NCBI GenBank assembly: GCA_005656395.1
Contig: SRSI01000028.1
Span: 62,001-126,000, forward strand
Direction: 5' to 3'
DNA length: 64,000 nucleotides
DNA from: Strongyloides papillosus
Lineage: Eukaryota; Nematoda; Chromadorea; Rhabditida; Strongyloididae
Position 1 is the first letter of the stretch. The number at the start of each line of letters is the position of its first letter. Under the pieces are notes generated by a model, which was not told the DNA's origin, did no database searches, and saw only the letters and a list, made by a program, of their open reading frames with translations. The translations under genes and the position numbers were made by a program. Shown here piece after piece: positions 50,988 through 62,839 of this stretch.

Positions 50988-53900
50988 AAATTTTCTTTAT
51001 AATTTTACAATTTCTTAATTACCATATATATATTTTAAAATAAATTAGTTTTTAAAATTTAATATATTATAAATTGTCTCTATTATTTATATTCTAATTG
51101 TTAATAGTTGAATAACTCAATATAAAAGTTAGTAAGTAGATAAATCTGTTATATATTTCCTTTATCTACAATACATTGATTTCTGTTATTTGATAAATGA
51201 TAAATTTTATGGTTTTATTCATTTATTACAAAAAGCTACCATGATAACTAATATATATATATGGCAGTGGTGTGGCAATTTATGGAATATTAGCAACACC
51301 AATCATGAAATGCAACATTCATTATACATTTATTTTAAATATTCTTTTGAAAAAGAGGGATATATCTATTCTGTATGTATATGAGTTTTGTTATAGGTCG
51401 TTGTAGTATGTTTATCATTTTTCTTAACTAAGTTTTGTTGTACTCTTAAATTATTTTTAACACTATACTTTTTAAGTACCAATTCTGAAAATAATAATAT
51501 CTTATTCTTCTTATCCATATAATTAATGTAGTAATATTTTTGGTAATTTAAATTTATAATGAATAATATATTAATAAGTTAATTTATCATCTTAAGAGTT
51601 TATCCATATTGTAAAGATATAAAATATATGTTTATTATATACAAAGAGAGAGGGATGTAAAAGATTTTTGGCTTTTAATAAATATATGATAGACAAAATG
51701 TCATTATCCACTTCAATATTTTAAATAATTACAGGATTTCATTTTAAAACTACTAAAAATTAATGGTTAAATTTAGTGAATTAAACATATTTTATCATTA
51801 CTAGAATTATATAAGTATAGTAGTATTAGTCGGCATTTAGATATATATATCTACAATGTGAAACATTTTGAATCAATCAACTATCTTTCCTATTTTCATT
51901 TTATTATATTAAAACATAAAGACGCAAATATATATACATATCTTTTACAATTTTAACTTTTTTTTGATCAATGGCTCCCATTTTATTTAAAGTCTTATGT
52001 ATATGTGAATGTCTTTAACTAATCATATAAAAAGTAAAAAGAAAAATATATTTTTGACAATCCAATAAACATTTATATATGTAAATAATTATATTGATAT
52101 TATCTTTTATTGTTTCATTAACCCACAAAAATTATAACTTATTTGTTATTCTTTTCTTAGTATTTTTATCATTTTTACCTTTGTAATACTATTTTAATAT
52201 ATTTCTATTTATATAGATTTCAATTTTTACTTTAAGTCCTATAAAATGGTAAGATATACAGAGGTAATTGGAAGACTTTAACTTTGATATCATATTTCAG
52301 ATGGTTGTAAAATTTGAATATAAAAGTTTCCTTTATTAAAATAATGGAAATCATTAAATGTTGATTTATTTTAAGTTTAGGAAAATGTTAATTTATAACT
52401 TAAAGTTTAACCTTTTTATTTTAAGTATATATTGTGAAAAGGCAAAAATTTTTATACATAGAGGGAGTATTAATGTACATAAATATATGTATATATAAAA
52501 GAGAATGAGAAATAAAAACCTTATTTATTTAAATGTTTCATTATATATATGTTACTTTTCTAATATACAAGTGCACAAATTTTAGAGTTATATATATCAG
52601 ATTTGAATGAATTATTAAAGATTATAATAGTTTTATTTTTAACTTATTTTCATTGAGCATTTAAAATATAACATTTATAGTTCAATTCTATTTATAACAA
52701 AGTTATATATAAATTATATTCTTACACTTAAAGAGACAGTATTTTAAATGTTAAATATATTACAATTTGAGGTATTTAAGGTATATGTATGCATATTTAT
52801 ATTTAGGGTAAATATAATTCAATGTATATATTTGTAAAACATTTTAAAATAATATAAAAATTTGGTCATTTATCTTTATTACGATTTATAAAATTTTTAA
52901 TCACCATTTATTTGATAAATATTGAAGGGGGTAATAAATAATTTGTTCAAATATATACACATTTATTTATTTTCTGAATAATATCGATATAATATTTAAT
53001 GTTAAAACTCTAAAAATTCTGTTAAATCGCTATTTTTTATCTGAATATTGTTTGGATATATACAAAAGAATTTAAATAAATAAAATTTATTTCTCTTTCT
53101 TTATAAATTATTTGAAAATTTGCAAAGCAAAGCAATATTTCATTATCATTCTTAATTTGACACTTATCATTGTTATTTCTATACATTTTATCAGTTTAAA
53201 ATTTATCACGTATGAAGGTTAATAAAAGGAAAAATGTAAATAGATAGTCTTAAACAAAGTATCATTTTTAATTTCCTTTTTTTGAGAATCAAATAAAATT
53301 GTTCAGAAAAATAAATTTATTTTCCTTTCCACATTCTTATATTTTAATTATAATGATTAGATTATATATTACTTGAATCATTTAGTTACATATATAATAG
53401 TTGTAAAAAATCTTTCTCTAAGCAAGGTTGTATAAATTATAAAAATCAATTTATAATTGATTTAAAAATCTGTACGATGAATGACAAATCATTTACAATG
53501 ATAGCCCTTTTTCCCTTCATATAAAAGTTTGTTTTTTTGACTAGAATGATTCGTAATCATTTCAGTCTAAAAATCAACATACATGTTTTAGTTAATTTAG
53601 TGAGTAATTTAATTTCAACTATCCAGTATAATGAAACACATAACATTTATTAAAAGATTTTTTTAAAACTTTTCTTTTACTTAATTATAAAGATCAAAAC
53701 TATTTTATTCACACTTTACGTATCATTGAATTTTTAGTAATTAATCTTTTATATGATTAATAAAATAAATTTTATTATCATATAATTTAAGCTATATTAT
53801 ATCTTTGTATATAATAAACATAGGGCATTTTAGTATTTAACCTCTTTCAAATTTTGATAATTTAATTGCCTTATTTTATGTTAAATTGTTCTTTTATATT

Positions 53901-56308
53901 CAAACTAGAAGGTCACTGTTAGTTTACGCAATTTTATCATTAAGTTTTTATGGTTTTTTTAGTACAAAAATTGTCTATACTATTATGCAATATAGATAGG
54001 CATGAAATTATAATTACATACTTTATATCAAGTTGAATTTATTTTTTTCTATTAAAAACCAATTGAATATTCAATTTATATTATAAGTAATTTATGCTCA
54101 GATTTTATTTAAGAAAAAATTTTCTTTTCTTTCTACATATAATATGAAATGTGTTTAAACAAAAACCTTCAGTTTACTTTATTGTAAAGACATTTTAAAA
54201 ACTAATCAAAATGATTGAAAATAAATTATAAATGGTAAATTTATTGTCCATCTTTTAATCTATTTTATGTAATAGAATCAAAATTTTCTTTTTTTATAAA
54301 TATATTATAATTGGGGGAAGACGTTTTATTCTCATCATCATTTAATATTTATATATAACTCACCCTATGTTTCATTAAGAAAATGCATAAAATACGAAGA
54401 ATTGTTTCATCTCGTTAATTTTATAAAATAACATATTCCATATGAATCATATTAATGATTCATATTATACATTTTTTACTTTGTCTCATTCTCAAGTATA
54501 TATAAAATATTTTGAGTGTTAATACATTTGAATATATGCATACTAGTCTTTTAACCAATCATTTCCATATTGATAATATCTCTTTCATTAAAGTTCCCCT
54601 ATTATAGTACACAGCTAGAAAAAAATATCTATATAACGAATATATTTTGTACTATTGATGTATCTTCAGTTAAAACATACTTGCACACAGCCTCTATTCT
54701 TTTTTCTTTATCTTTTTATTGTTCTCTTAAGATTGACTTAGATTCACATCCATAACAACATTTTTCGGAAGTAGCATAAGATAATGCGTGTATTGTTGTT
54801 ATATATTTTGAAATTGTTTTTTTCTTTTCATAAAACATTTAATATAATATAATTATTTTTTATTAATTGAAAGATATCTGTTGTCATTAGTAACATATTT
54901 GTACCCTCTCCATTGGCAATGTTTAAAAGGAAAAATAAAGTAATAATGAATACAATTTTTTTTCTCAGAAATTTCGAAATTTTTAGGGTTTTTTTGTCAA
55001 ATGATATAATAACTTGTATGTAAATGTTTAATTAGCTAACTAGAGAAATTTATTAATACATATATTGGATTTATTAGAATTGTTTTTAACGGTAGATGTA
55101 TATTCATCTTTATTTACATTTATTTAATAGTATAAAATTTAATTCGCCCTCATAATTTTATTTATCTTTTACTTTTATAAACAGACAAAATGATATATTC
55201 TATAGACTTATAACATCTATCGACAATTATTTAAAAAAATATATATCATATAAATATATAATAGTATTTGAAAAGAAGTTTTATTACCTTTTATTTTAAA
55301 AGAGAAATGTTAGAATAACATTTTTAGTTTATATTGAAGCGTCATTCATCTTCTTATTATTAAATTTTATACTTTAGTTAGATGCTGCTAATACAAATGA
55401 CATTAAATGTACTTTTTTACAACAAACACTTAAATAAATTGTAAATGTATAGATTTTTTATTAAGCAGTTTAATTTTTTTATTATAAATCAACAAATGTG
55501 ATGAAATATACTTTTTCTCTTTTTTGATATAAGTTCGTACAAATATTATTATAAGTGTTTATTTCTCAATATGATACAAAACAGATTTAATTATTAAATG
55601 TTAAAATTAACACTAAAATGATTAAGATAGTAGAAGCAAATTATTTTATTAAAATTATTTATTAAGTAAATATGAATAGAATGAACTTTTCTATGTCCTC
55701 CAGAAGATTTAATTACAATCTATGAGAAAGATGTAGGAGAAAAAATTAAACACTATGAATGTGTATGTGTATAGAGAATAAACTTTTCTATAATTTTACC
55801 TTTCATTTCTTATCATAAATTTTGTAAACAGAGTATGCGCACTTTAATCTATTCAATATAGACATCCACTATAAGTAAAAAACTTGTATTCTTTTAACAT
55901 ATTCTTTATATTTCAATATCATATATATACTTCTAAATTACCTTGATTTAATAATTTTCTTTTTCATTACAAATTTTAACATATATAAAGTTTATTCAAC
56001 TCACTATTTATAATATATAAGGAAAAAATTTTAGTAGTTCTTTAGTTAGAAACGTTGAAAATTTTAGTGCTGACATTTTTAATCTCACAACATTTAATAA
56101 AAAAAAAGTTATTTCACCTTAAGAAAACATCTTTATTATTTTATCTTTATCTTGTGTGTTTAGATGGTGTTTTCAACAAAAATTAATTTGTATATTTTCT
56201 TGACATATCGCTTATACTTTTATAATTTATGTACATTTTATAATATTATTTTCTGTAAGTAAATTTTTGTTTTTAGAAACAGTACTAAATTTAACTTAAT
56301 AAGAAAAG
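50988..56308. other. AT-rich gene desert
   Basis: About 5.3 kb upstream of the galectin gene. Frames at 51190-51384 and 54570-54755 are short and compositionally like the background. No repeat or RNA gene recognised. The galectin promoter should lie at its 3' end. Confidence 0.5.
56275..56276 (+). promoter_or_regulatory. Probable trans-splice acceptor of the galectin mRNA
   Basis: TTTTTGTTTTTAG ends 32 nt before the galectin ATG, and no donor lies at a workable intron distance except one about 20 nt upstream, which is too close. Fits addition of a spliced leader; a 5' UTR intron with a distant donor is the alternative. Confidence 0.5.
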
Positions 56309-57228
56309 ATGGCTGAAGAGAAGAAAAGTTACCCAGTTCCTTACAAATCTCAACTTCAAGAGAAATTTGAACCAGGACAAACTCTTATTGTTAAAGGATC
56401 TACTATTGAAGAATCTCAAAGATTCACTGTCAATCTCCATTGTAAGTCTGCTGACTTCTCTGGAAATGATGTTCCACTTCATATTTCTGTTCGTTTTGAT
56501 GAAGGAAAGATTGTCCTTAATACCTTCGCCAATGGTGATTGGGGTAAGGAAGAAAGAAAAAGTAACCCAATTAAAAAGGGTGAACCTTTTGATATTAGAA
56601 TTCGTGCTCATGATGATAGATTCCAAATCATGATTGATCAAAAGGAATTTAAGGATTATGAACATAGACTTCCACTCTCTTCCATCTCTCATTTCTCTGT
56701 TGATGGAGATATTTACTTGAACACTATTCACTGGGGAGGAAAATACTACGTAAGTTAATTTAAAATATTAATAAAATTAAAAAAAAAACTTAATCATTCA
56801 TAGTGTGATATTAAATTTTTATTTAATTTTAGCCAGTTCCATATGAAAGTGGAATTGCCTCAGGATTCCCGGTAGAAAAAACACTTCTTATCTACGCTAC
56901 TCCTGAAAAGAAGGCTAAACGTTTTAACATTAACCTTTTGCGCAAAAATGGAGATATTGCCCTCCATTTCAATCCCCGTTTCGATGAAAAGGCTGTCGTT
57001 CGCAATAACCTTCAAGCTGGAGAATGGGGTAATGAGGAACGTGAAGGTAAGATGCCATTTGAGAAGGGAGTTGGATTTGATCTCAAAATTGTCAATGAAC
57101 AATTCTCATTCCAAGTTTACGTTAATGGAGAACGTTTCTGTACATTTGCTCATCGTTGTGATCCAAATGACATTTCTGGTCTTCAAATTCAAGGAGACAT
57201 CGAACTTACTGGAATCCAAATTCAATAA
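56309..57228 (+). CDS. lec-1: Tandem-repeat galectin, LEC-1 ortholog
   Basis: Exons 56309-56749 and 56833-57228 join in phase 0 across an 83 nt intron, giving 278 residues, as in C. elegans LEC-1 (about 279). Two carbohydrate-recognition domains are linked at 'IHWGGKYYPVPYESG'. CRD2 keeps the canonical beta-galactoside set: HFNPR (H, N, R), then N in VVRNN, W in GEWG, and EER. CRD1 has HISVR, NTF, GDWGKEER, so the central Asn of HxNxR is Ser, as I recall for nematode LEC-1. No signal peptide, as expected for galectins, which leave the cell by a non-classical route. Codon use is visibly richer in C/G third positions (CTC, AAC, ATC, GTC) than neighbouring genes, suggesting high expression. It binds beta-galactosides on glycoconjugates. 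Confidence 0.96.
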
Positions 57229-58900
57229 GTAACTTTTGTTTGTTCCTCTCATTATACAACATAAACAATATACAGCAATGATTACAGAAACATACGTATG
57301 TTAGTGCTTATGGTTAATTCTTTTTGTAATTGCTTATTTTTCATAAATTTCTTTCTATAATCTTTTTTTCATTATTATCTAAAGCATTATGTAAAATTAT
57401 TAACATTTTATATAAAATTAATACCTTTAAAATTTTTTCTATTATATTTTTAAATATATATAAAAGGTTATTTTAATCAAGTTTTATAAAAGATTAAAAC
57501 AAAATCTAATAAAATGCTGATGAAACAATAATAAAAATGTTATCACGAACATATTTACATAACTAAACTTCTACTTTTTAAATATTATACTAGAAGTTAT
57601 AACATTCTACAGATGACTTTATTCTCAACAATAAAATGTAATCTTTTTTTATTTTACTTATACAAATTATTTAAAAATATCTATTTGAAAAGGGAAAAAA
57701 AATTCTATTTTTAAAAATGTCATAAAGGTCTTCTTTAATCTGTATATTTTATTAAATTTTTTTAGTTTGATATAAAATATATCTATTGATGTAAAAAAAT
57801 AGAATAAAGTATATTTAAATTGAACTTATCGTAAATTATTTTTCATTAATTTAAAAAGCTATTGAGTATGTATATTAAATGTTACAATTATTTTATAAGG
57901 AAAATGCTTTATATATATAAAACTAAGTAATAATTTTGTCCTTGTATCCATATTTAGTAATCTCCCACCAAACTAGTCTTTTTAATTTTTCTTAATTTAT
58001 AATTAACACATTAAAATACTGCTTAATAAAAATATAAAAGAAATATAATTTATAATTTTGGAAATTTTAAATATTCCCATTGAAAATTATTAGTTTTAAA
58101 AAATTTTTAATTGAGATAGTTAAGATTTTAAAACTGTAAAGCGAATAAAATTTTTATGACAATAATTCCCCCAAAGTCTCTTTTTATTATCATCTGTAAT
58201 GTTTATGTATATATTTTAGAAATCTTTAAAATATGTTATTTTAAGTTATTAATGATTATGATTTGCCTTTTAGTATTTTTACAAAATTTTCTTCTGAAAA
58301 AATGTAAGAATTATATTATGATTATTTAAATTTTTTCACAATTTTTTTTTAATTTTAAGTAAAGATAACCTTTTTTAGGAATGATAAATATACTATAAAA
58401 TAATTTTTTAGATATTATTTATAAGGCTAAATCATTAAAAAATGCTATCTTGAACCAATTTATATACATATAAATACTTTAATTTTTATTCTCCTTCATC
58501 AAATAACTATTCAGTTAGTACATCTTCTTCACCATCTTTACATTATATTTATTTATTATCGAAAATGAACTTTCTTAAAAAATAAAATTTTAATGTAATA
58601 AGGAAGAAGTATTCTTTTATCACAATTAACTCTTATCATAAGTTATTCTTTTATAGTTTAAGTATAGATATTATTACTAATTTTATATCACTTTCCGTCA
58701 TAAGATTCCTCCCAATTGACAAGAGTTAAATGAAAAAATGTTCAGTAAGCAAATATATATAAACTATTTCTAAGATTATGCTTATATTAAATATAAGAAA
58801 TTTATTTTAATAAATTACCTTTTAGATACATTTTAGGTCTTTAATCCATTGCTGCTTTTTTAAATATCCATAATATAACTTAATATTTTTGCTGAAAATA
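57229..58900. other. Intergenic region downstream of the galectin
   Basis: About 1.7 kb of AT-rich sequence with no convincing frame; includes the galectin 3' UTR. Confidence 0.5.
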
Positions 58901-59547
58901 ATGTCTGGTCAAATAGATGAGATAAGGGAATGTTGTGAAGAAATTGAGAAACCTTCAGGGGAACAAAAAGAAAATTAACATGAAGAAAATGGTAAAATTT
59001 AAGGATGATAAGGAAAAAAGTTATTCATAATAAAGGTGTCTTGAATAAAGTAATTTCTAAGGAGGCAATCAAAGGTAAGAATATTACATCAGCATTTAGA
59101 AAAATTCCCCATTCAACTGGTGAAGGTGTGAACATTACAGGTGAGATAAATAATATCTAGAGTAAACTAAATGTTACAGAGGTAGAGAAGTTTGGAGTGT
59201 CAAAAAAAGAAACCGACAACATTGTATTCAAGGTTCCTAAAATGTTACCAAGAAAAAATTCAATATCAAATGGAAATCATATATTTATGAGAAAAAGGGC
59301 TGAGTCAATCTCTAAATCATTAACAATATCATCACAAAGAAATTGTAGAAGTTCCCAAGAAATTTTAAAACAAATTGCTGCTAAAACCGTAAAAACAAGA
59401 CTTCAAAGAATAAAGAATAATTCTTTAATATGTGAGAGTCGACCAATCTCTCAACAACATCAACTTTTTCTTTCATCATTTGATGGATTTGTACCTTCTC
59501 GATCTGGTGAATTGACGATTGACAAGAAGGAAACGGAATCAAAATAA
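58901..59547 (+). pseudogene. Decayed protein gene, family unknown
   Basis: A coding-like stretch spread over three frames. It opens at an ATG (58901) with 'MSGQIDEIRECCEEIEKPSG' and stops at a TAA near 58976. If one A of the A5 run at 58965-58969 is skipped, the frame continues 'NMKKMVKFKDDKEK'; skipping one A of the A6 run at 59014-59019 continues it again as 'VIHNKGVLNKVISKEAIKGK'. An in-frame TAG at 59158-59160 follows, after which 116 codons stay open to 59547 ('VFKVPKMLPRKNSIS', 'QEILKQIAAKTVKTRLQRIK', 'SSFDGFVPSRSGELTIDKK'). The composition (Lys, Ser, Asn, few Ile/Phe) is unlike background frames. No domain recognised. Two indels plus a nonsense codon favour a pseudogene, though sequence errors cannot be excluded. 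Confidence 0.55.
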
Positions 59548-60142
59548 TAAAATCAATAAATCGGAAAATATTAAAAATTTTATATTGTATTTTGAGGAAT
59601 ATAACAGAATCTCGATTATTTTTTATTGGAAACAACGATAATATATATAATCATTTTATATACATTTATTAAACTACAAATTTTTACCAACATTTTTTCT
59701 GATAGTTGTTTGCGCAATTTACTACGTTTCAATCATTGTTAGTGTTCAAAATTTCCATTGACAAATAAAATATAATTATTTATAATATTTTTAATTAACT
59801 ACAATTTTGTATTATTCTTTTCTTACTTCATAAACTATGTTATGATTTTTTTTAATAATCTTATGGTGAAAATAAAATATATTATCTTTTTTAATAAAAA
59901 AATGCTATTTTTTAAAATAAATAAAAAGTTTGCCATTTTTGTAATAACTTGAGAATTTAGTGAAAAAATTAAACTATATTATGAATAATTATTATCGTAT
60001 TAAATAAATATTTAGCTTGTTAAGATATTTACATATAGTGCATAAATTCTTTCTTTAAAATATACTTTTATTTATTTTATAATATATTTTTCATGAAGTC
60101 AACGAATTATTGATATAGTTATTAAAAATATATGCACTAATA
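59548..60142. other. Intergenic AT-rich sequence
   Basis: No gene seen between the decayed gene and the foldback element. Confidence 0.5.
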
Positions 60143-61034
60143 CAGGGTTCCAATAGTATACTGAAAAAGTTTGAATAAAAATAACTTTCTTCAGTGTAGA
60201 CGTATATTTATGAGATTATATGTATTTGAAAGTCTAATTTATTACTTAAATGAATCTTCAAACAGAATGTAAAAATATTAATTTAAAATGAAGTTATGAT
60301 CATTTATGTAACTTTCGTTTTTTTTCATGATTTCTATAGTACTTTTATTTTTCAAAACGATGTAACTTTTTGAAAACTTTTTATTTTTTTATACTTATAC
60401 ACGCATCTGATAGCCCAACTTCTTTTCTACAAAATAGTTTAAGAGTCATTATTATATATCCATTTTATGTAAAGATATGAATACTTTTGTAAAAAACACT
60501 TCTTAAATAATTTTTTAACTTATGAACATAGACATTAAAAAATATATCTATGATAATAAAAAGCAACAAATATTTAGTTATAGAAAATATTGTTAATTAG
60601 CTATAGTAGTTGTATATTACTCTTATTTTTTATAAAAATAGTTAAAAGGGGATAAAAAATTATTTACACTATGGAAAAAGAAAAAAAATTTGTTTCACAA
60701 ATTTACTTATAATATGTATATAATAATGTTTCTTAACCTATTTTTTAGAGCAGAAATTGGGTTATCAGATGCATATAGAAGTAAAAAAAATATTAAGTTT
60801 TCAAAAAGTTACACAGTTTTAAAAAGTTAAAAAATCCTAGAAATCATGAAAAAAAAATGAAAGTCACATAAATGGTCATAACTTCATTTAAAATTAATAT
60901 TTTTACATTCTGCTGAAAGATTAATTTAAGTAAGAAGTTAGGCTTTCAAATACATATAATCATATAACTATACGTCTATACTAATGAACGTTATTTTTAT
61001 TCAAATTTTTTTCAGTATACTATTAGACACACTG
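60143..61034. mobile_element. Foldback MITE-like element with long terminal inverted repeats and TA target duplication
   Basis: The left end reads TA|CAGGGTTCCAATAGTATACT and the right end, read on the minus strand, TA|CAGTGTGTCTAATAGTATAC; both are flanked by TA (60141-60142 and 61035-61036). From these ends the arms match each other in inverted orientation for about 290 bp with scattered mismatches; shared blocks include ATTATATGTATTTGAAAG, CAGAATGTAAAAATATTAAT, TTTTTTTCATGATTTCTA, TGTAACTTTTTGAAAACTT and GCATCTGATA. Weaker matching continues inward (TAGTTTAAGAG against TAGGTTAAGAA, then CATTATTATATA) to nearly 400 bp per arm, so almost the whole 892 bp is an imperfect palindrome. There is no transposase frame. 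TA duplication and a CAG-starting terminus fit a non-autonomous Tc1/mariner-related element; class is inferred. Confidence 0.85.
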
Positions 61035-61036
61035 TA

Positions 61037-61603
61037 TATATATAAATATCGCTTGTGGTTTTTAAATGAACTTATACTACAAAATGTATCAAAAAACTAA
61101 TTGATTATAATAAATGTGATAACTAAGAAGGAAGTAAAAAATAACGATAATAAGTTATTATAAACAATATATCTCGTTAGATTTTTCAAGTAAATTTTTA
61201 CTAGTTATTCAAACAAATATGTGTTTAATTTGTGAATATTTTGTGATAAATAAATTACCTTTAAATTATTTTTTTGTTTGAAATGTTATGTATAACCTAT
61301 AATAGATGAGAAATAAGTTACCAAGTACATCAGTTAGTATTAATATTTTAAAAGATGATCTCTAGAAAAAAAATTATATTCTCAAAAAGACTTGAAGTAC
61401 ATTATATTCCAATAAATTATCATTTTTTCCACAATAATTATTTTTTTCTTATCAATTAATGTATACTTTTTATAACCTTTTTATTTTTATAATTTTTACC
61501 ACTACGTTACTTCTTTACTTTTAGATATCAACCTTATTCATACCTTTTTTTGGCTTTAATTGTTATTGTTAGTTAGTACTCTGTCATTGGAAATTTTAAT
61601 ACA
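61037..61603. other. Upstream region of the 61.6 kb gene
   Basis: AT-rich. An acceptor-like TTACTTTTAG ends near 61525, about 78 nt before the ATG, and may mark a trans-spliced leader. Confidence 0.4.
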
Positions 61604-62839
61604 ATGACTCAAAAAAAAGATAGTTTATATAAATGTACATTTAAAAAAGACTTTTTTAAAGAACTTGCTTTTAATGCTTATGATAAAACATATACTAATT
61701 ACGATGAACCAAAGAAGGTTATAAATAATTTTTTAAGACATCATAATATTGTAGAGAATAGCGATGAAATATTAATTAGACAGGAAGAATTTGATGATAT
61801 CGAAAATTCTATTTATACAATCCTTTCAAAACCAGTTACAATTGACTTTAGGTTGGCTATGGTACATTTTCTGGAAATGATAGTACAATATTATAGGAAT
61901 AAAAAGGATCCATTAAAAATTAAAAATTTAAAGTTAATCGAAATAGTATTTTTGCATGCCGTTTCAGTAAATTTTGGTATTCCTGGTATATCTAATATTT
62001 ATGATGTTGATAATAATATTAAAGTATATATCACCTTAATAAGACATTACAGTATTGTAATATGTAATAGTCCACCAATCCTCCATTCCTTTAGTGAATT
62101 ATTAGATAATCCAATATTAATGAGAGAAATTTTTAATAATTTGGTATATCATACAGATAAACTTTTAAATACTGTTAGAATTAAAGTTGATAATAGATAT
62201 AGGAAAGATTTTAATTATGTTGAGAGATGTACACTTGAAAGTAACACATTACAGTTAATTTTTGATTGTCTTGATATTTATATAAGTAAAGAAAAAATTT
62301 TTGAAAGTATTGATAAAGAAAAACTTATGTCAACAGTTGGAGACATTGAATGTCGACTTGGATATATAATTCATGAGATGAAACAGAATAAAAGTCTTTC
62401 ATCAGATATTTTTACATTTTCACTTAAAAAATTGCATCAGTTCAATGTTATGGTTATTTCATAGAATAACAAATGTTGTATCATTACCAGATGATATTGT
62501 AAGTTGTTTTTCTTATCATAATTTAGGAATTGTAATATAATATATTTTTTTAAGAAATACGTAACTAATTACTTTCAAGTTTATGTAAGAATGGTATTTA
62601 ATCTTTATATTTACGAGATGACGAGGAAAAAGACAGGAGAAGTGCGATGATGAACCAAAAGATTTTAAATTAACAATAGTAACGTTATGGAATGATATCC
62701 CTAAAATTGAAGGGAAATTTGAAAAACATATTATACGAGTTTCAAGAGTTAAGAGAGAAGAAATTATGAAATATGATGATATGTTGGATCATTATGATAT
62801 GGAAGAGGCATTGAATGCACAACAATTTGAAAATGAGGA
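61604..62839 (+). CDS. Unrecognised helical protein with broken 3' end
   Basis: An uninterrupted frame runs from the ATG at 61604 to a TAG at 62462-62464 (286 residues): basic N-terminus, then mostly helical sequence ('FRLAMVHFLEMIVQYYRNKK', 'KLIEIVFLHAVSVNFGIPGI', 'ERCTLESNTLQLIFDCLDIY'). No signal peptide or membrane segment, no motif I recognise. Coding-like sequence goes on past the stop. One surplus A in the A6 run at 62426-62431 separates it from 'SSMLWLFHRITNVVSLPDDI', which ends at a GTAAGT donor. A next exon ('KYVTNYFQVYVRMVFNLYIY') then breaks at an A5 run (62627-62631), after which 'DDEPKDFKLTIVTLWNDIPK' and 'EEIMKYDDMLDHYDMEEALN' run to a TAG at 62837-62839. Either the shorter protein is real, or the locus is decaying, or the runs are miscalled. 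Confidence 0.6.
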
